From NCBI GenBank assembly GCA_025363355.1, contig JANYEB010000096.1, forward strand, positions 1-32,041: a stretch of 32,041 nucleotides of DNA, written 5' to 3'. The translations under genes were made by a program, and so were the position numbers. Below the pieces are notes generated by a model. The model did no database searches. It saw only the letters and a program-made list of their open reading frames with translations, and was not told the DNA's origin. Position 1 is the stretch's first letter, and each line of letters opens with the position of its first letter. The stretch comes from Chitinophagaceae bacterium (GTDB taxonomy: Bacteria; Bacteroidota; Bacteroidia; Chitinophagales; Chitinophagaceae). Positions 14,351-23,118 of the stretch are shown in pieces.

Positions 14351-15083
14351 TTTTTCTGAAACGATAGGTAACAAGGTTTCTCATAAACTCTAGTATTGCA
14401 GATACTTTTACAAATGAACGCCTGTCTTTTATCTGACTAAAAATTACAGGAAATTCTGCAAATGTTAATTTCAACCTTCTTACTTCAAGCATAATTTCAG
14501 CATCGGCAAACCAATCATTTGAATGTAGATTTAGCTTTTTAAATGCTTCTCTTTTTATGATTTTTGGTTTTGAATTAATATCACGACTGTTTAATCCTGG
14601 AAATAAAATTCTGAATAAGACATTGTACCAAAAAGAAATAAACTTTCTGTAAGCCCCATCATATCTGGCTTCTCTAAAGGTCTTCACTAAATCAACATCT
14701 TTTTCTTTAATAAGCTGATATGCTTTTTGAATGCTATCTATTGGAAACTGACCATCACCATCAATTACACAAATATATTCACCATCAGCAGCTTCCATTC
14801 CCATTCTCATATCCCAACCCATCATTCCTTCTTTGGGTTTGATGATAGGTTTTATTTTTTCATCTTTCTTGGCAAGTTCTAAAATAATGTCTCCTGTTTT
14901 ATCATCAGAGCCTGCAAGATAATTGCCCACTAAAACCAACTGAAAATTTGGTTCAAAACTGTTCAGATGATTTTCAAGTTTATTGGTAAAACTAATAGCA
15001 CTTTCTCCTGCACGATAGCAAAGCACCACAACAGAAAGTGTTGGACGATTCATATTATTCGATTGTTGTTCTTGCTCTGCCAT
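14343..15083 (-). CDS. Glycosyltransferase family 2 (polyprenyl-phosphate sugar transferase-like)
   Basis: The 246 residues show a GT-A fold: LSVVVLCYRAGE at 16-27, the metal/nucleotide DxD as D108-G-D110 in CVIDGDGQFP, and a region GYMAMxxG-like (GWDMRMGMEAADGEY, 89-103) typical of dolichyl-phosphate mannose synthase-like enzymes. The C-terminal part is helical and amphipathic without clear transmembrane segments, so it is a peripheral membrane enzyme at most. It is first of a two-gene unit; the epimerase-like gene overlaps its stop by 8 bases. alaS ends 54 bp upstream on the same strand and may read into it. Donor and acceptor are unknown. Confidence 0.88.
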   Translation of the reverse strand: MAEQEQQSNNMNRPTLSVVVLCYRAGESAISFTNKLENHLNSFEPNFQLVLVGNYLAGSDDKTGDIILELAKKDEKIKPIIKPKEGMMGWDMRMGMEAADGEYICVIDGDGQFPIDSIQKAYQLIKEKDVDLVKTFREARYDGAYRKFISFWYNVLFRILFPGLNSRDINSKPKIIKREAFKKLNLHSNDWFADAEIMLEVRRLKLTFAEFPVIFSQIKDRRSFVKVSAILEFMRNLVTYRFRKNG

Positions 15084-15137
15084 AATTGTGGCAATATTAT
15101 TATTTTATGGTGAATGATGGAAGATGTAATGATTAAT

Positions 15138-17774
15138 TTATAATAATCCCTTCACCACTTCAATTACTTTATCCAAATTACTTGCATCTTGTCCACCAGC
15201 AGTAGCAAGGTTTTTTTGTCCGCCACCACCACCTTTAATAATTGGTGTGATATAATCTTTAATCATCTTAGGTGCTTCAAACCCTTTGGCAATAAGATTT
15301 TCAGATAATGCAATGGCAACTGATGCTTTGCCACCAATGTTAGCAGCTAAAACAACAACATCGTTAGTTGCTATTAACTCACTTGCTAATTTCTTTAATC
15401 CATCAGCATTGCCAAGTTCTAAAACTTTACCAATAAATGAAACGCCATTAATGGTTTTAACTTGTGTAAGTAATTCTGCTTTTAAAACCACTAATTGCTT
15501 AGCTTCTAAACTTTCAATTTTCTTTTTAAGTTCTTTGGTTTCGGCTAAAGAGTTTTCAATTTGCTTAATCAATTCTTTGGGGTTATTGTATAAATCTTTT
15601 ACCAAAGACAATTGATTAAATGTATTGTTGATATAGGCTTCGGCAGCTTTACCACTCACTGCTTCAATCCTACGAACACCAGCAGCCACAGCACTTTCAG
15701 ACTTTATTTTAAAGAAACCAAGTTCGCCAGTATTGCCAATGTGTGTGCCTCCACAAAGTTCAATAGAATATTTATCATCCATAATAACCACACGAACTTT
15801 ATCTCCATATTTCTCTCCAAACAAAGCCATTGCACCTAAAGCAACTGCTTCATCCTTATTCATTTCTTTTATAACAACTGGAATGTTGTCTCTTATTTTT
15901 TCGTTTACAATTGCTTCAACTTGTGTAATTTCTTCATCCGTAACTTTTGCAAAATGAGAGAAATCGAAACGCAATTGTTCATCATTTACCAAACTACCTT
16001 TTTGTGCAACGTGTGTACCCAAAATCTTTCGTAGTGCAGCGTGTAAAAGATGTGTAGCACTATGGTTGCTTGAAGTTTCAATTCTTGTTGCTTTGTTTAC
16101 AGTAGCAATGACTTCTTTAGTTAAGTCAATTCCTTCTGGTAATGTTTCTACAAAATGAATTATTAAACCATTTTCTTTTTTTGTATCAATAACTTCAAGC
16201 CTCACCCCTAACCCCTCTCCTAAAGGCGAGTGGAACAAAAGCGTTCCATTATCACCAACCTGTCCTCCACTTTCTGCATAAAAAGGAGTTTGTGCCAACA
16301 CAATTTGATATTGTTCTTTGCCTTTACTTGTTACTTTCCTATACTGACAAATTTTAGTTGTTGTTTCAAATTGTGTATAGCCCACAAAAGGAATTGCATC
16401 AACAGTATTAATAACAATCCAATCTTCTGCATCTATTGCTGTTGCTGCACGAGAGCGATTTTTTTGTTGTTGCATTTCAATATTGAAACCAACTTCATCG
16501 ACTGCAACACTATTTTCAGATGCAATAAGTTTAGTTAAATCTAAAGGGAAACCATAAGTATCAAATAATTCGAAGGCTACACTTCCTGCAATAGTCCTAT
16601 TATCTTTAAACACTTGAACCCTCAACATTTCAATATCAATTTTTTTCAGCCCTTTGTCCAAAGTTCTTAAAAAAGCATCTTCTTCTTCTTTCACCACTTT
16701 ACTTACAAAATCTAACTGTGCTTTTAGTTCAGGGAAAACAGTTGAGAATTGCTCAGAAAGCAATGGCAGCATCTGGTGTAGCAATGGTTGCTTGTAATCT
16801 AAATAAGAATAGTAATAACGAACAGCTCTACGCAAAATTCTTCTTATAACATAGCCAGCACCAGTGTTACTTGGCAATTGTCCATCAGCAATCGTAAAGC
16901 TTATTGCTCGAATATGGTCTGATAAAACCCTAAAAGCAACAGCTTCCTTGCTATCACTATAATCGTATTTTTTATGGGTAATATTTTCTATTGCAGCTAT
17001 CGTTCCAGTAAACACATCAGTATCATAATTACTATATTTACCTTGTATCACTCGAACCAATCTTTCAAAGCCCATTCCTGTATCAACGTGCTTTGCTGGT
17101 AAGGGTTGCAGCGTTCCATCTTTTAAACGATTGAATTGCATAAACACATTATTCCATATTTCAATTACTTGTGGGTGGTCGTTGTTTACAAATTGATGCC
17201 CATCATTATTAGCATCAACTCTACAATCGTAATGTATTTCTGTGCAAGGACCACAAGGACCAGTGTCGCCCATTTCCCAAAAATTATCTTTTTTATTACC
17301 TAATAAAATTCTGTCTTCGGCAATTACTTTTTTCCATTCGTTATATGCTTCTTCATCTTTTGGTAGGTTTTCTTTTGCATCACCTTCAAAAATGGTTACA
17401 TATAATCTGTCTTTATCAAGTTTGTAAACTTCAGTTAATAATTCCCAACTCCAGGCAATGGCTTCCTTTTTAAAATAATCACCAAAACTCCAGTTACCAA
17501 GCATTTCAAACATTGTGTGATGGTAAGTATCTACACCAACTTCTTCCAAATCATTATGCTTACCGCTAACACGCAAACATTTTTGTGTATCGGCAATTCG
17601 TGGATTTACTGGCGTTCCATTTCCTAAAAAATAATCTTTAAACTGGTTCATTCCAGCATTTGTAAACAATAATGTTGGATCATTTTTTACAACAATAGGA
17701 GCAGAAGGAACAATTTGATGTCCTTTACTTTTGAAAAAGTCTAAATAAGCTTGACGTATTTGTGCAGCAGTCAT
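15138..17774 (-). CDS. alaS: Alanine--tRNA ligase with an in-frame repeat-derived insertion
   Basis: AlaRS charges tRNA(Ala) and edits mischarged Ser/Gly. The ATG at 17774 gives the standard N-terminus MTAAQIRQAYLDFFKSKGH and 878 residues, the usual length. Domains: class II catalytic core 1-250 (TNAGMNQFKDYF at 38-49; MGDTGPCGPCTEI at 168-180), tRNA-recognition helices 250-460, editing domain 560-710 with zinc ligands HSATH (H571, H575), C674 and H678, coiled coil about 725-765 and C-Ala domain ending GGGGGQKNLATAGGQ at 848-862. Between NGTLLF and EVIDTKKENG lies a foreign-looking segment, HSPLGEGLGVRL (515-526), encoded by a GC-rich repeat at 16201-16236. The reading frame is intact, so the enzyme is presumably functional. 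Divergent from gcvT. Confidence 0.97.
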   Translation of the reverse strand: MTAAQIRQAYLDFFKSKGHQIVPSAPIVVKNDPTLLFTNAGMNQFKDYFLGNGTPVNPRIADTQKCLRVSGKHNDLEEVGVDTYHHTMFEMLGNWSFGDYFKKEAIAWSWELLTEVYKLDKDRLYVTIFEGDAKENLPKDEEAYNEWKKVIAEDRILLGNKKDNFWEMGDTGPCGPCTEIHYDCRVDANNDGHQFVNNDHPQVIEIWNNVFMQFNRLKDGTLQPLPAKHVDTGMGFERLVRVIQGKYSNYDTDVFTGTIAAIENITHKKYDYSDSKEAVAFRVLSDHIRAISFTIADGQLPSNTGAGYVIRRILRRAVRYYYSYLDYKQPLLHQMLPLLSEQFSTVFPELKAQLDFVSKVVKEEEDAFLRTLDKGLKKIDIEMLRVQVFKDNRTIAGSVAFELFDTYGFPLDLTKLIASENSVAVDEVGFNIEMQQQKNRSRAATAIDAEDWIVINTVDAIPFVGYTQFETTTKICQYRKVTSKGKEQYQIVLAQTPFYAESGGQVGDNGTLLFHSPLGEGLGVRLEVIDTKKENGLIIHFVETLPEGIDLTKEVIATVNKATRIETSSNHSATHLLHAALRKILGTHVAQKGSLVNDEQLRFDFSHFAKVTDEEITQVEAIVNEKIRDNIPVVIKEMNKDEAVALGAMALFGEKYGDKVRVVIMDDKYSIELCGGTHIGNTGELGFFKIKSESAVAAGVRRIEAVSGKAAEAYINNTFNQLSLVKDLYNNPKELIKQIENSLAETKELKKKIESLEAKQLVVLKAELLTQVKTINGVSFIGKVLELGNADGLKKLASELIATNDVVVLAANIGGKASVAIALSENLIAKGFEAPKMIKDYITPIIKGGGGGQKNLATAGGQDASNLDKVIEVVKGLL
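16201..16236. repeat. GC-rich short dispersed repeat inserted in alaS
   Basis: On the plus strand the bases read CTCACCCCTAACCCCTCTCC then TAAAGGCGAGTGGAAC. This is unlike the AT-rich coding sequence around it and matches the widespread CTCACCCCTAACCCCTCTCC-TAAAGGAGAG repeat I know from many bacterial spacers. It contains a near-palindrome, CTCTCC-TAAA-GGCGAG. Read on the minus strand it encodes HSPLGEGLGVR without breaking the alaS frame. No second copy was seen in the window. Confidence 0.75.
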
Positions 17775-17798
17775 TACTATGTACGATTTACAGTGTAA

Positions 17799-17817
17799 GA
17801 TGTATTTTAAATACATC
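17799..17817. promoter_or_regulatory. Perfect 19-bp palindrome between alaS and gcvT
   Basis: GATGTATTT (17799-17807) and AAATACATC (17809-17817) are perfect inverted repeats around one T. It lies 24 nt upstream of the alaS start, inside the 154-bp divergent spacer. It could be an operator or a hairpin in the alaS leader. Both are inference. Confidence 0.35.
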
Positions 17818-17928
17818 GTTTTAAGTTGGCGAAGATAAGAGTTGGATATGTTGCACAAAGCGAAGTTTTAATTTTATACTTGTCGATACAATTTATCTAT
17901 TTTCTTTGCAGCTAAATAAAATTGCTTT

Positions 17929-19014
17929 ATGAAGAATACACCTTTTACACACAAACACATTGAACTGGGAGCTAAAATGGCTGAATTTGCTGGTTATAAT
18001 ATGCCTATTAGCTACACAGGAATCAATGATGAGCATTTTGCTGTTAGAAATAGTGTGGGTGTTTTTGATGTAAGTCACATGGGCGAATTTATGTTGAAAG
18101 GCGATGGTGCTTTAGATTTAATTCAACGTGTTACAAGTAACGATGCCAGTAAACTAACTGATGGTAAAGCACAGTACAGTTGTTTGCCAAATGATAATGG
18201 TGGCATTGTTGATGATTTACTTGTTTATTGTGTTGAAGCGAATAAAGTCTATATGCTTGTTGTTAATGCAAGTAACATTGAAAAAGACTGGAACTGGATT
18301 AGCAAACACAACACTGCTAATGTTGAAATGCACAATGTTAGCGATAAAACTTGTTTGTTAGCTATCCAAGGCCCAAACGCTACAAAAGCATTGCAAACAT
18401 TGACAGATATGGATATTATGAACCTTAAATATTACACTTTTACAAAAGGTATTTTTGCAAGTGTTGATAATGTTTTAGTGAGTGCAACAGGTTATACCGG
18501 TGCTGGTGGTGTGGAAATTTATTTTAGAGATGAAAATGATGATGCTAACAAAATTTGGGATGCCATTTTTGAAGCAGGAAAATCTTATAATATTAAACCA
18601 ATTGGTTTGGGTGCAAGAGACACACTTCGTTTAGAAATGGGTTTTTGTTTATATGGAAATGATATAGATGATACAACTTCTCCACTTGAAGCTGGTTTGG
18701 GTTGGATTACCAAATTTACAAAAGACTTTACTTCAAAAGCAATTTTTGAAAAACAAAAAGCCGATGGAGTTGAACGCAAATTGGTTGGTTTTGAAATGAT
18801 CGATAGAGGAATTCCTCGTCACGATTATTTGATTAAAGATGCTTGTGGAAATGCCATTGGAAAAGTTTGCAGTGGAACACAAAGCCCTAGTTTAAATAAA
18901 GCCATTGGATTGGGTTATGTAGCTGTTGAACACGCTGCAATTGATGGTGATATTTTTATTGAAATTAGAAATAATCTTGTAAAAGCCAAGGTTGCTAAAA
19001 TTCCATTTGCATAA
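17929..19014 (+). CDS. gcvT: Aminomethyltransferase (glycine cleavage system T protein)
   Basis: GcvT transfers the methylene carbon from aminomethyl-lipoyl GcvH to tetrahydrofolate, releasing ammonia. The 361 residues match the family. Landmarks are [20 protein letters not shown] at the N-terminus, FDVSHMGEF at 46-54, the catalytic region [10 protein letters not shown] at 91-100 with D96, and [14 protein letters not shown] in the second half. gcvH and gcvP are not in the window. It is divergent from alaS; no full TAnnTTTG element is seen, although TATTTTCTTTGC lies upstream at about 17898-17909. Confidence 0.97.
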   Translation: MKNTPFTHKHIELGAKMAEFAGYNMPISYTGINDEHFAVRNSVGVFDVSHMGEFMLKGDGALDLIQRVTSNDASKLTDGKAQYSCLPNDNGGIVDDLLVYCVEANKVYMLVVNASNIEKDWNWISKHNTANVEMHNVSDKTCLLAIQGPNATKALQTLTDMDIMNLKYYTFTKGIFASVDNVLVSATGYTGAGGVEIYFRDENDDANKIWDAIFEAGKSYNIKPIGLGARDTLRLEMGFCLYGNDIDDTTSPLEAGLGWITKFTKDFTSKAIFEKQKADGVERKLVGFEMIDRGIPRHDYLIKDACGNAIGKVCSGTQSPSLNKAIGLGYVAVEHAAIDGDIFIEIRNNLVKAKVAKIPFA

Positions 19015-19083
19015 AATAAAATCTTACTGTTTGATAGGGGTTTAATAATAACTATTCCGGTATTTTGAAAATTGATTCTCAAT

Positions 19084-19746
19084 ATGATAAAATTCTTTGA
19101 AAAAACATCGTTAAAAACTTTTATACTGCTTATTACTTTTAGTTGTACGCTATTAGTTTGCTTTTTGTTGTTCTTTTTTGTTAGGAATATAGATAAAAGT
19201 TACAGTCGCTTGTTAAAGGAAGAAATTGCAGCACGAACGTTAATACAAACTATTTTTACTAAAAGGCTAGATAATTATGCCAATGTTTTAAAAATTGAAA
19301 AGGCCAATAGTGCAGATACAGTTGAAAAATATCTTAATAATTGGGATAAACTTTCTACAGAAATTGGTAATGATTTTGTCAGACTTCAAAAATTTGTACC
19401 TAAGGATTCCCTAAAACTTGTAGAAAATCTAAAAGAAATAATCAACAGAAGAAATTTTATGGTGCAAAATATTAAGGCAACTATAGAAAAACAAAGAAAT
19501 AGCACGTCAATCAATTTTATAAGCAATGTTAATAGTAGCGACTTAAATAATTACAATGAATCAGTAAATATTTTTTTAAGTAATTACAATAATTATTTAA
19601 TTAGTGCAAGTAATGCACTAACAGATAGAACACTAAGAAAGTCTAATATCTATTTGGCAATTTTACCAATACCATTGATATTGATATTTCTATTTTTTGG
19701 AAATATTGTTATTATATTTTTGAGAGATTTTGCTTTGGATGAATAA
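19084..19746 (+). CDS. Two-TM protein with a periplasmic helical domain, no output domain
   Basis: The 220 residues have one transmembrane helix at about 12-33, a mostly helical, charged region of about 150 residues, and a second helix at about 188-213 with only seven residues after it. This is the topology of four-helix-bundle ligand-sensing modules of chemoreceptors and histidine kinases (4HB_MCP-like), but no HAMP, kinase or methyl-accepting domain follows. The ATG at 19084 is chosen over a TTG at 19072. A strong terminator follows at 19764, so it is not simply cut off from a downstream module. I do not recognise a specific family; function unknown. Confidence 0.7.
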   Translation: MIKFFEKTSLKTFILLITFSCTLLVCFLLFFFVRNIDKSYSRLLKEEIAARTLIQTIFTKRLDNYANVLKIEKANSADTVEKYLNNWDKLSTEIGNDFVRLQKFVPKDSLKLVENLKEIINRRNFMVQNIKATIEKQRNSTSINFISNVNSSDLNNYNESVNIFLSNYNNYLISASNALTDRTLRKSNIYLAILPIPLILIFLFFGNIVIIFLRDFALDE

Positions 19747-19763
19747 GTAGTTAGATTTATTTT

Positions 19764-19806
19764 AAAAGAGCCACAAATAATTTATTTGTGGCTCTTTTAT
19801 TTTTTA
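19764..19806. terminator. Strong intrinsic terminator
   Basis: AAAAGAGCCACAAATAA (19764-19780) and TTATTTGTGGCTCTTTT (19782-19798) pair perfectly over 17 bp, followed by ATTTTTT. It ends the two-TM protein transcript just before the promoter at 19849. Confidence 0.92.
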
Positions 19807-19848
19807 CAACTCATTCAAACTTTAAAACCCTAGTCTCTAACTCTCTTT

Positions 19849-19856
19849 TATATTTG
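19849..19856 (+). promoter_or_regulatory. -7 promoter element (TATATTTG) directly before the start codon
   Basis: Exact TAnnTTTG followed by CACA and the ATG at 19861, only 4 nt away. The mRNA for the phosphatase/thiL pair is predicted to be leaderless. Confidence 0.6.
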
Positions 19857-19860
19857 CACA

Positions 19861-20637
19861 ATGTTAAAAAACACACTGATTAAAGCTACAGAAGCAGCAG
19901 CAAAAATCATTAAAGAAAATTTCGACAAAACTTATACCATTTCTAATAAAGAGGGTATGAATAATCTTGTTACAGAGATTGACCACAAAAGCGAAGAAGC
20001 CATTATTAATATCATAAAAGCAGATTATCCAGATCATTTTATTTTAAGTGAAGAAGTTGGCGAAATCGTTCAGGATAGTGAGTTTAAATGGATTATTGAT
20101 CCTATTGATGGTACTGTAAACTATGCCAACGGAATTCCTATTTGTTGTGTTAGCATAGGAATTGAACAAGCTGGAAAAATGATAATGGGTGCTGTTTATA
20201 ATCCTTTTATCAACGAATTTTTCTTTGCTCAGCGTGGATTAGGTGCAACATTAAATGACAAAAAAATTAGTGTTACACAAAAAACTGAAGTTATTAAAAG
20301 TTGCTTAGTTACTGGGTTTCCTTACACTTATATCAACGAAGAAAATGGACCTTTGCAAGTGTTTGAAAAATTTATTCGTAAAGGAATTCCTGTTCGTCGT
20401 TTAGGTAGTGCAGCAGTTGACTTGTGTTGGGTTGCTGCCGGACGTTTTGACGGTTTTTATGAGCACCAATTGAGTGCTTGGGATAGTGCAGCAGGATTTA
20501 TTATTGTTGAAGAAGCTGGTGGCAAAGTAACCAATTTAAAAGGTGACCCTTACAATCCATATCAACCAGGATTGATTGCTACCAATGGTTTGATACACGA
20601 TGAAATTGTAAGAATTGTAAATGGAGGAGAGATATAA
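19861..20637 (+). CDS. Inositol monophosphatase family protein
   Basis: The 258-residue Mg-dependent sugar/inositol phosphatase has the family metal site: E64/E65 in ILSEEVG, D80-P-I-D83-G-T in WIIDPIDGTVNY, and W207-D208-S-A-A-G. This family includes SuhB, inositol-1-phosphatase and CysQ-like enzymes; the sequence is nearest the SuhB/IMPase type. It is cytosolic. thiL starts 2 nt after the stop, so the two are one operon. Substrate specificity is not assigned. Confidence 0.94.
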   Translation: MLKNTLIKATEAAAKIIKENFDKTYTISNKEGMNNLVTEIDHKSEEAIINIIKADYPDHFILSEEVGEIVQDSEFKWIIDPIDGTVNYANGIPICCVSIGIEQAGKMIMGAVYNPFINEFFFAQRGLGATLNDKKISVTQKTEVIKSCLVTGFPYTYINEENGPLQVFEKFIRKGIPVRRLGSAAVDLCWVAAGRFDGFYEHQLSAWDSAAGFIIVEEAGGKVTNLKGDPYNPYQPGLIATNGLIHDEIVRIVNGGEI

Positions 20638-20639
20638 TT

Positions 20640-21662
20640 ATGGAAAGAACAGAAATAGAAACACTAGGAGAATTTGGTTTAATAGAACATTTAACCAAAA
20701 ATTTTGAAACAAAAAATGCTTCAACCATTCAAAGTGTTGGGGATGATGCAGCAGTTATTGATCACTTTGGTAAACAAACTGTAATTAGTACAGATTTACT
20801 TGTAGAAGGAATTCATTTTGACTTAATGTATATGCCACTAAAACATCTTGGCTATAAAAGTGTTGTTGTAAATGTGAGTGATATTTATGCAATGAATGCA
20901 ACCCCAACTCAAATTACAATGAGTATTGCATTAAGCAATAAAATCAGCTTAGAAGCTATTGATGAATTTTATGAAGGTGTTTATGCTGCTTGTGAAAAAT
21001 ATGGTGTTGATTTAGTTGGTGGCGATACAACATCTTCTCAAAAAGGATTTATTATTTCTGTTACAGCTATTGGAGAAGTTACGCCAGATAAGTTTGTTAA
21101 AAGAAGCACAGCACAACAAGGAGATTTGATTTGTGTAAGTGGTTTTTTAGGTGGGGCTTTTTTGGGCTTAACATTAATGGAAAGAGAAAAAAGAATTTAT
21201 CTAGAAAATCCACAAATTCAACCCGACCTTGAAGGAGAAGATTATATTGTTGGAAGATTATTAAAACCAGAAGCAAGAAAAGATATTGTTGAATTTTTGG
21301 CAACAAATGAAATCACTCCAACAAGTATGATGGATGTAAGTGATGGATTAAGTAGCGAGGTTTTGCATATTAGTAAACAAAGCAATTTAGGTTGCAGATT
21401 ATACGAAGAAAAAATTCCTATTCATCCATCTGCAAAGCAAGCTGCATTTAAGTTTGGGTTAGATGCAACAATTTGTGCATTAAGTGGTGGCGAGGATTAT
21501 GAATTAATATTTACTGTTAAGCAAGAAGACTACGATAAAATAACTTTAAGCGAAGAAATTAGTGTTATTGGTTATATGGCAGAACTTGAAGAAGGCTGTA
21601 AAATTATCACCAAAGGTGGCAGCACTCATAACATTGAAGCACAAGGCTGGAAGGCATTTTAA
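20640..21662 (+). CDS. thiL: Thiamine-monophosphate kinase
   Basis: ThiL phosphorylates thiamine monophosphate to thiamine diphosphate, the cofactor needed by the E1 dehydrogenase in this window. The 340 residues show the PurM/ThiL fold: GLIEHL near the N-terminus, GDDAAVID at 34-41, STDLLVEGIHFD at 50-61, VNVSDIYAMNATP at 77-89, LVGGDTTSS in the middle and SGGEDYELIF near the C-terminus. It follows the phosphatase gene with a 2-base gap and shares its promoter. Confidence 0.96.
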   Translation: MERTEIETLGEFGLIEHLTKNFETKNASTIQSVGDDAAVIDHFGKQTVISTDLLVEGIHFDLMYMPLKHLGYKSVVVNVSDIYAMNATPTQITMSIALSNKISLEAIDEFYEGVYAACEKYGVDLVGGDTTSSQKGFIISVTAIGEVTPDKFVKRSTAQQGDLICVSGFLGGAFLGLTLMEREKRIYLENPQIQPDLEGEDYIVGRLLKPEARKDIVEFLATNEITPTSMMDVSDGLSSEVLHISKQSNLGCRLYEEKIPIHPSAKQAAFKFGLDATICALSGGEDYELIFTVKQEDYDKITLSEEISVIGYMAELEEGCKIITKGGSTHNIEAQGWKAF

Positions 21663-21705
21663 GTAATTCAGGGTGTAAGGTGTACGATATAGATTTGCTT
21701 TAAAA

Positions 21706-22356
21706 TTATTTTATTGCAAACACAATTCTTACACCCATCGGAATGCTTAAAGCCCAAGCATCAACATTTGTAAATGCTTTTTGACTGCTGATAAAAAATG
21801 GCTTCTTTACTTCAATTATTTCATCAGGATGTTCTTTAACCTTGTGATTTGTAACTCTTGCACCTAAACCTATATAAGGCTCTACAAACAACCAGCCATC
21901 TAAAAGTTCAATTCTGCTGCCAATTTTAATGTTAAACCCCCATGCATTTTTAACAACAGTATAATCTTCGTTTTGGTAATAAGATGGAATGCCATTTTGA
22001 TACTCACGACCTACCCATCTACTTTCTCCCCAATAATTTTTTTTCCAAAAGCAATCTAGTTCAATAAAATCTTCCCCACGGTTATCTAAAAAAAATTTGT
22101 AGGTTGGCTTTATAATAAATCCTGTTCTGTAAACATTATCAGCAGCAAGTGTGTTTATTAATAAAGAAATATCTATTCCAAGGGCTTGCTTTTTTGCTGT
22201 CATTAATTCTGCACCAAATGTGACACTAGGATGATAAACATCTATTAATGATAAAGGAGAAAGCCGCAATGATTTTTTTTTAATGTTCTTACCCTTTTGG
22301 TTAAATGCAACTATGCAAATACAAATGAGCAATGCAGTTAGTAATATTTTTTTCAT
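21706..22356 (-). CDS. Secreted protein, probably an outer-membrane beta-barrel
   Basis: The 216 residues begin with a signal peptide (MKKILLTALLICICIVAFNQ). The mature part alternates hydrophobic and polar residues with aromatic caps (SLIDVYHPSVTFGAEL, GFIIKPTYKFFL, WGFNIKIGSRIEL, LFVEPYIGLGARV, WALSIPMGVRIVFAIK) and ends in a hydrophobic residue run, typical of small Bacteroidota outer-membrane barrels (about eight strands, DUF3575-like). Its ATG overlaps the stop of the LVIVD lipoprotein gene by one base (TAATG), so it is coupled to it. No enzymatic motif. The barrel call is inferred from the strand pattern. Confidence 0.7.
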   Translation of the reverse strand: MKKILLTALLICICIVAFNQKGKNIKKKSLRLSPLSLIDVYHPSVTFGAELMTAKKQALGIDISLLINTLAADNVYRTGFIIKPTYKFFLDNRGEDFIELDCFWKKNYWGESRWVGREYQNGIPSYYQNEDYTVVKNAWGFNIKIGSRIELLDGWLFVEPYIGLGARVTNHKVKEHPDEIIEVKKPFFISSQKAFTNVDAWALSIPMGVRIVFAIK

Positions 22357-23099
22357 TATTTAATAGTTATTATTTTCACTGGATTACTTCTGTTTGTAAT
22401 ATCATAAATATTAATACCATTGCTAGTGTAGCAAATCAATTCATCGTCATAAGGTATTACATCCAAGCACTTTTCATCTTTAAGTGTTTTAACAAGTGTA
22501 GGTAAATATTGATTGGTAATATCATATACTTGCAAGCCCTTTGCTGTATCACACACATATAAACTATTGCCCCAATACCCCAAGCCCATAGGCTCTTGCA
22601 TAGGCAGGGTGTAGATTTCAATAGGGTTATTTATAAAACGAATATCAATAACAGATAATACACTACGTCCACCACCACACATACTTGAGCTGCGAAGTGT
22701 AGCATAAGCAACACTATCTTTTGCTACTACAGGGTCACACCTTCTAAATACTTGTTGGCTAGTTGCTGTACTTATCATAGTTGGGTTAAGTGGATTCGCC
22801 AATGAGTAAATATAAACCACACTAGTGCTACCTATAAATAGTTTGTCTTTAAAAGCAAATATTGTTTCAATGCCCCAGCCAATATTTATAATGTTTTTAT
22901 AAATAGGTGTGCTAGGGTTTGATATATCGAAAATGCGAAGCCTAGTGTCGTCAACACTATATAGATAGTTGCCAGCTATGGCAAACCTAGCAAGGCTTCC
23001 ACTAGTTCCTGTAGTTACGTAAGTATTATTTCCTTGATCATTTTTTGTGCAGCAAAAAAAGGAAAATGCTATAAGCGTATATGTAAGTATCTTTTTCAT
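22356..23099 (-). CDS. LVIVD-repeat lipoprotein, five repeats
   Basis: The 247 residues start with a lipoprotein signal (KKILTYTLIAFSFFC, Cys at 16 or 17). The rest is about five repeats of roughly 42 residues, each with a hydrophobic strand, a Tyr/Ser strand and a closing [I/V]-[Y/F]-D-I-[S/T]-N-x-x-x-P motif: FDISNPSTP, YSLANPLNP, IDIRFINNP, YDITNQYLP, YDITNRSNP. This is the LVIVD beta-propeller type, found on bacterial surfaces, of unknown function. It is the second gene of a three-gene operon; 19 bp separate it from the first and a TAATG overlap joins it to the third. Confidence 0.85.
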   Translation of the reverse strand: MKKILTYTLIAFSFFCCTKNDQGNNTYVTTGTSGSLARFAIAGNYLYSVDDTRLRIFDISNPSTPIYKNIINIGWGIETIFAFKDKLFIGSTSVVYIYSLANPLNPTMISTATSQQVFRRCDPVVAKDSVAYATLRSSSMCGGGRSVLSVIDIRFINNPIEIYTLPMQEPMGLGYWGNSLYVCDTAKGLQVYDITNQYLPTLVKTLKDEKCLDVIPYDDELICYTSNGINIYDITNRSNPVKIITIK

Positions 23100-23118
23100 A
23101 ATTTTTATTTTTAATGTT

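Noticed and set aside
15286-17427. Several plus-strand frames opposite alaS
   Set aside because: Low-complexity, Ser/Cys/Ile-rich translations antisense to a complete alaS; no independent signal.
5551-17774. A translation quality-control gene island (pth, gatB, dtd, arfB, alaS)
   Set aside because: The genes are on both strands, in separate units and interleaved with unrelated genes; clustering by chance in a small genome is adequate.
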